Shown here piece after piece: positions 61,288 to 64,000 of a stretch of 64,000 bases of DNA. This DNA comes from Mycobacterium sp. 1164966.3 (GTDB lineage Bacteria > Actinomycetota > Actinomycetes > Mycobacteriales > Mycobacteriaceae). The position numbers were made by a program, and so were the translations under genes. The notes under the pieces are model-generated. The model saw only the letters and a list, made by a program, of their open reading frames with translations. It was not told where the DNA came from and did no database searches. Position 1 is the stretch's first letter. Every line of letters starts with the position of its first letter. The stretch is from positions 57,883-121,882 of the forward strand of contig NZ_LZSG01000042.1 in the NCBI RefSeq assembly GCF_001665395.1, given 5' to 3'.

Positions 61288-62619
61288 TCACTGCATAGGC
61301 GGCCGCGCACCGAGGCGGAACACCCGCCAGCCGGCCCGCTGCCAACGCTGCACATCCAGGCAATTGCGACCGTCCACGATCACCCGCGCCCGCACCTGCT
61401 CGGCCAGGTCGTCGGGTTCCAGGTCGACGAATTCCTGCCATTCGGTTAGCACCAGCACCGCATCCGCGTCCTCACACGCCTCCCCGACCGACACCGCGTA
61501 GTTCAGGGTGGGAAACAGCCGGCAGGCGTTTTCCAAAGCTTTCGGGTCATAGACGTTGACCGTGGCACCGTTGAGTTGGAGCTGACCAGCCACGTTGAGC
61601 GCGGGTGAGTCGCGAACGTCGTCGGACTCGGGTTTGAATGCCGCGCCCAGCACGGCGATGTTTGCGCCCAGCAGCGCGCCGCCGCACGCGGTGGTGGCCA
61701 GTTCGACCATCCGGGTGCGCCGGCGCATGTTGATGCTGTCGACCTCACGCAGGAATGTCAGCGCCTGGTTGGCTCCCAACTCGCCGGCACGCGCCATGAA
61801 CGCGCGGATGTCCTTTGGCAGGCAACCGCCACCGAAACCCAAACCCGCGTTGAGACATTGGCGTCCGATCCGTGGGTCGTACCCCAGCGCGTCAGCGAGC
61901 ATGCTGACGTCGGCCCCGGCGGCTTCACACACTTCGGAGACCGCGTTGATGAACGAAATCTTGGTTGCCAGAAAGGCATTGGCGGAGACCTTGACCAGCT
62001 CGGCAGTCTGCAAATCGGTCACCAGGAACGGCACACCGGCATCGAGCAGTGGCCCGTACAGCTCCCGAACGGCCCCCTCGGCGCGCACCGAATTGGCTTG
62101 TATGCCAAGCACAATGCGATCCGGCAGCAAGGTGTCGCGCACGGCGAAACCTTCGCGCAGGAATTCTGGATTCCATGCGATTTCGACGTCAACTCCCGCG
62201 GGCGCCAACGCATCAGCGCGCTTGCCCAGCTCGGCTGCGGTGCCCACCGGAACTGTCGACTTGCCGACCAGAACCGCCGGCCTGCCCAGTCGGGGCACCA
62301 GCGCGTCGATCACGGCGTGGACATGATGCAAGTCCGCGCCGTATTGGCCCTTCTTCTGTGGCGTGCCGACGCCGAGGAAATGTACGTCGGCGAAGTCGGC
62401 GGCCAGGTCGTAGTCGGTGGTGAACCGTAGTCGACCCGCCGCCAAATTCTTGCTGAGCAGCTTGCGCAGGCCGGGCTCGTAGAACGGAATGTCGCCTGCG
62501 CCCAGCTTGGCGACCTTGCCGGGATCGATGTCGACGCCGACGACCTCATGTCCCAGTTCGGCCATGCCGACGGCGTGGGTCGCGCCCAGGTAGCCGGTGC
62601 CGAAGACGGTGCATCGCAT
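61288..62619 (-). CDS. udgA: UDP-glucose 6-dehydrogenase
   Basis: 443 residues. FGTGYLGATHAVGMAELGHEV is the NAD-binding start; AFLATKISFINAVSEVCEAAGAD and GLGFGGGCLPKDIRAFM (catalytic Cys in GGCLPKD) are diagnostic. It oxidises UDP-glucose to UDP-glucuronate for polysaccharides. The H37Rv counterpart is Rv0322. The upstream region has a small CCACC-loop-GGTGG hairpin just before the ATG (62622-62638). Confidence 0.93.
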   Translation of the reverse strand: MRCTVFGTGYLGATHAVGMAELGHEVVGVDIDPGKVAKLGAGDIPFYEPGLRKLLSKNLAAGRLRFTTDYDLAADFADVHFLGVGTPQKKGQYGADLHHVHAVIDALVPRLGRPAVLVGKSTVPVGTAAELGKRADALAPAGVDVEIAWNPEFLREGFAVRDTLLPDRIVLGIQANSVRAEGAVRELYGPLLDAGVPFLVTDLQTAELVKVSANAFLATKISFINAVSEVCEAAGADVSMLADALGYDPRIGRQCLNAGLGFGGGCLPKDIRAFMARAGELGANQALTFLREVDSINMRRRTRMVELATTACGGALLGANIAVLGAAFKPESDDVRDSPALNVAGQLQLNGATVNVYDPKALENACRLFPTLNYAVSVGEACEDADAVLVLTEWQEFVDLEPDDLAEQVRARVIVDGRNCLDVQRWQRAGWRVFRLGARPPMQ

Positions 62620-62707
62620 ACCACCGTGTCTAGGTGGCCGCAGTGAGCTAACTGCGTCGTGCCGCTGAGCGCCAGGCGAACGCCGAGTGACAGCTGGTCA
62701 CCGGAGA

Positions 62708-64000
62708 TTAGAGGCCAGGGATCCCGGGAACCCCGAAGAACCCGCGGCCGCCGCCGTGTCCACCACCATGGCCGCCGCCACCGCCGCCGCCGCCGTGACC
62801 TCCGCCACCGCCGCCGCCGGGGAAGCCTCCGCCGCCCAGCCCGGGGATCCCGCCGCCGCCACCACGGGGGCCGTCGCCGCCACCACGGCCTTCGCCGCCG
62901 CCGTGGCCATTGCCGGGGAACCCGCCGCCGCCCGGTCCCGGAGGATTGAAGATCGGCGGCAGTTCAGGTACCGGCACCGGGACCGGAACGGGTGCCGGGG
63001 CAGGAGCTTGGGGTACCGGGACAGGCGCAGGTGCTGGAGCTTGCGGCGCCGGCACCGGAGCCTGTGGTACGGGCGCAGGCGCTGGAGCCTTGGGCTCCGG
63101 GGCCGGCGATTGCGGCGCCGGGGCGGGAGCTGCCGGTACCGACTGTGTCGGCGGGGCGACGATGTTCTGGTCGGGCGCGGGCCGCACCCCGGCCGTCGGC
63201 CGGATGCTGAGCGCTAGCGAAACGACCAGCGCTGCGACTCCCACGACAAAGATCGCCGCCGCCGCACTCCCGATCAGCGCGAACTTCTTGCGTTCCGGGG
63301 GATCGACGACGCCGGTGAGCGGAGCGTGCTCGCCGGTGAACGGCTCGTCGGGCACAGCGCTGTAGGCCAGCGCATCCGCGCTTACAGTGCCTGCGGCCGG
63401 GGCGTCGAAGTAGGCGGCATCCAGCAAAAACGGATTTACGGCGCCGGTGCCGGGATCCTGCGCGTACGCCACCGCCGCGGTGGACGACGAGAACAATGGC
63501 GCGCTCGCCGATGCCAGCGCCGCCCCGCGGGCCAGCGCCGTCTCCGGCTCCTCGGGTGCACTCAAGGGGAGGGATGTCGCAGCTTCCAGGGCCGGCTTGA
63601 TCAGCGGGATGTCGATGCCGGAGCCGACGACGAACACACCGTCGGGCCGGGTGCTCAGATTCTCGGCGCTGGACACCATGGAGGCCAGCTCGGCCACCGC
63701 TGCATCGTCGTCTTCGGGCAGCGCATGCCGCCGGATGTCGGCGATCGACCCGTCGGCGGTGTCGACGACCGCCAACGTCGCACTGCTGGGCTCGATGTAC
63801 AAGAGCGCCGTATGCCCGTAGTTGGTTTCGTTGCCCACCGAGTGAGCAAGTGCCGCCGCGGCGAGAAACGACGACACCAACATGACGTTCTCGATCTTGT
63901 GAGCGGCCAAAGTGTCACGCAGAACTGCGGCTTCGGTGGGGTCGGTCCAAGTGACTCCGGTGGACGCCAGCTGGTAGCCGCCCTCGGCCGCGCCTTCGCG
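62708..64000 (-). CDS. Membrane Hsp70-like protein with Gly/His tail (Rv0312-like), 5' end outside window
   Basis: The frame is open to the window edge; 430 residues are visible. The part first seen (IENVMLVSSFLAAAALAHSV, TALLYIEPSSATLAVVDTAD, VFVVGSGIDIPLIKPALEAA) is the C-terminal half of an actin/Hsp70-type nucleotide domain with adenosine loop VVGSGIDIP. Then come a linker, a membrane helix (FALIGSAAAAIFVVGVAALV), a Pro/Ala-rich outer stretch and a Gly-rich tail with HGGG repeats. No peptide-binding domain is present. Paralogous in design to the protein at 45813. The position after udgA fits Rv0312. Confidence 0.8.
   Translation of the reverse strand, partial: REGAAEGGYQLASTGVTWTDPTEAAVLRDTLAAHKIENVMLVSSFLAAAALAHSVGNETNYGHTALLYIEPSSATLAVVDTADGSIADIRRHALPEDDDAAVAELASMVSSAENLSTRPDGVFVVGSGIDIPLIKPALEAATSLPLSAPEEPETALARGAALASASAPLFSSSTAAVAYAQDPGTGAVNPFLLDAAYFDAPAAGTVSADALAYSAVPDEPFTGEHAPLTGVVDPPERKKFALIGSAAAAIFVVGVAALVVSLALSIRPTAGVRPAPDQNIVAPPTQSVPAAPAPAPQSPAPEPKAPAPAPVPQAPVPAPQAPAPAPVPVPQAPAPAPVPVPVPVPELPPIFNPPGPGGGGFPGNGHGGGEGRGGGDGPRGGGGGIPGLGGGGFPGGGGGGGHGGGGGGGGHGGGHGGGRGFFGVPGIPGL

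Overview
The window is a high-GC chromosomal segment of a Mycobacterium, probably a nontuberculous species that I cannot name. Most genes match M. tuberculosis H37Rv genes between roughly Rv0312 and Rv0407, and the signature is clearly mycobacterial: dnaK-grpE-dnaJ-hspR with HspR sites, clpB, ttfA, etfD, fgd1, and many apparently leaderless genes. H37Rv comparisons are from memory, not from an alignment. No rRNA, tRNA, CRISPR array, prophage or PE/PPE gene was seen.

Layout. 1-6.7 kb: the 5' end of fgd1 (truncated by the window edge), a metallo-beta-lactamase-fold gene, then a leftward run of six genes (DUF3054 membrane protein, SAM methyltransferase, GNAT acetyltransferase, three luciferase-like monooxygenases). 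In H37Rv this place holds mmpL1/fadD30/pks6. 6.8-14.4 kb: fadE7-like acyl-CoA dehydrogenase, an SRPBCC protein, a secreted protein, an SDR, ndhA, and the leftward purT-rhodanese-metZ operon. 14.5-33.3 kb: purA, a site-2 protease, a CDF metal exporter with its own palindromic operator, fba, DedA, a GH76 protein, dodecin (secE2), an rRNA/tRNA methyltransferase, a lipoprotein, pyrE, an SDR, ttfA, clpB, two tandem vapBC modules, two decayed transposase fragments and a flavohemoprotein. 33.3-38.4 kb: aldose epimerase and the hspR/dnaJ/grpE/dnaK chaperone operon. 38.7-49.5 kb: a TetR-led lipid-type operon, a DUF4185 protein, lipoproteins and gene remnants, a PPOX oxidoreductase, and a trio of Thr/Pro-rich membrane proteins that includes a membrane-tethered Hsp70-like ATPase. 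49.6-64 kb: etfD, aspC, a three-gene DyP-peroxidase-like operon, rmlA and neighbours, small secreted and membrane proteins, a TetR, udgA, and the C-terminal half of a second membrane Hsp70-like protein.

How the genes work together. ClpB and DnaK/DnaJ/GrpE sit under HAIR operators (one before clpB, two before dnaK) and are presumably repressed by HspR, encoded at the end of the dnaK operon. EtfD passes electrons from acyl-CoA dehydrogenases (such as the fadE7 product) to quinone, and NdhA feeds the same pool from NADH. Fgd1 supplies reduced F420, which the PPOX protein and possibly some luciferase-like enzymes could use. RmlA, UdgA, TtfA and the GH76 protein point to envelope building.

Three patterns cut across the window. 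First, the block from the Rv0356c homologue to the Rv0385 homologue (about 14.5-33.3 kb) is inverted relative to its flanks when compared with H37Rv. Second, at least 18 genes have a TANNNT box 6-8 nt before the start codon, the layout of leaderless transcripts. Third, short intergenic elements recur: a 56-bp tandem repeat with dispersed copies, 61-64 bp hairpins ending in CGCCGAACGTG, and large inverted repeats whose arms are each three 20-bp units.
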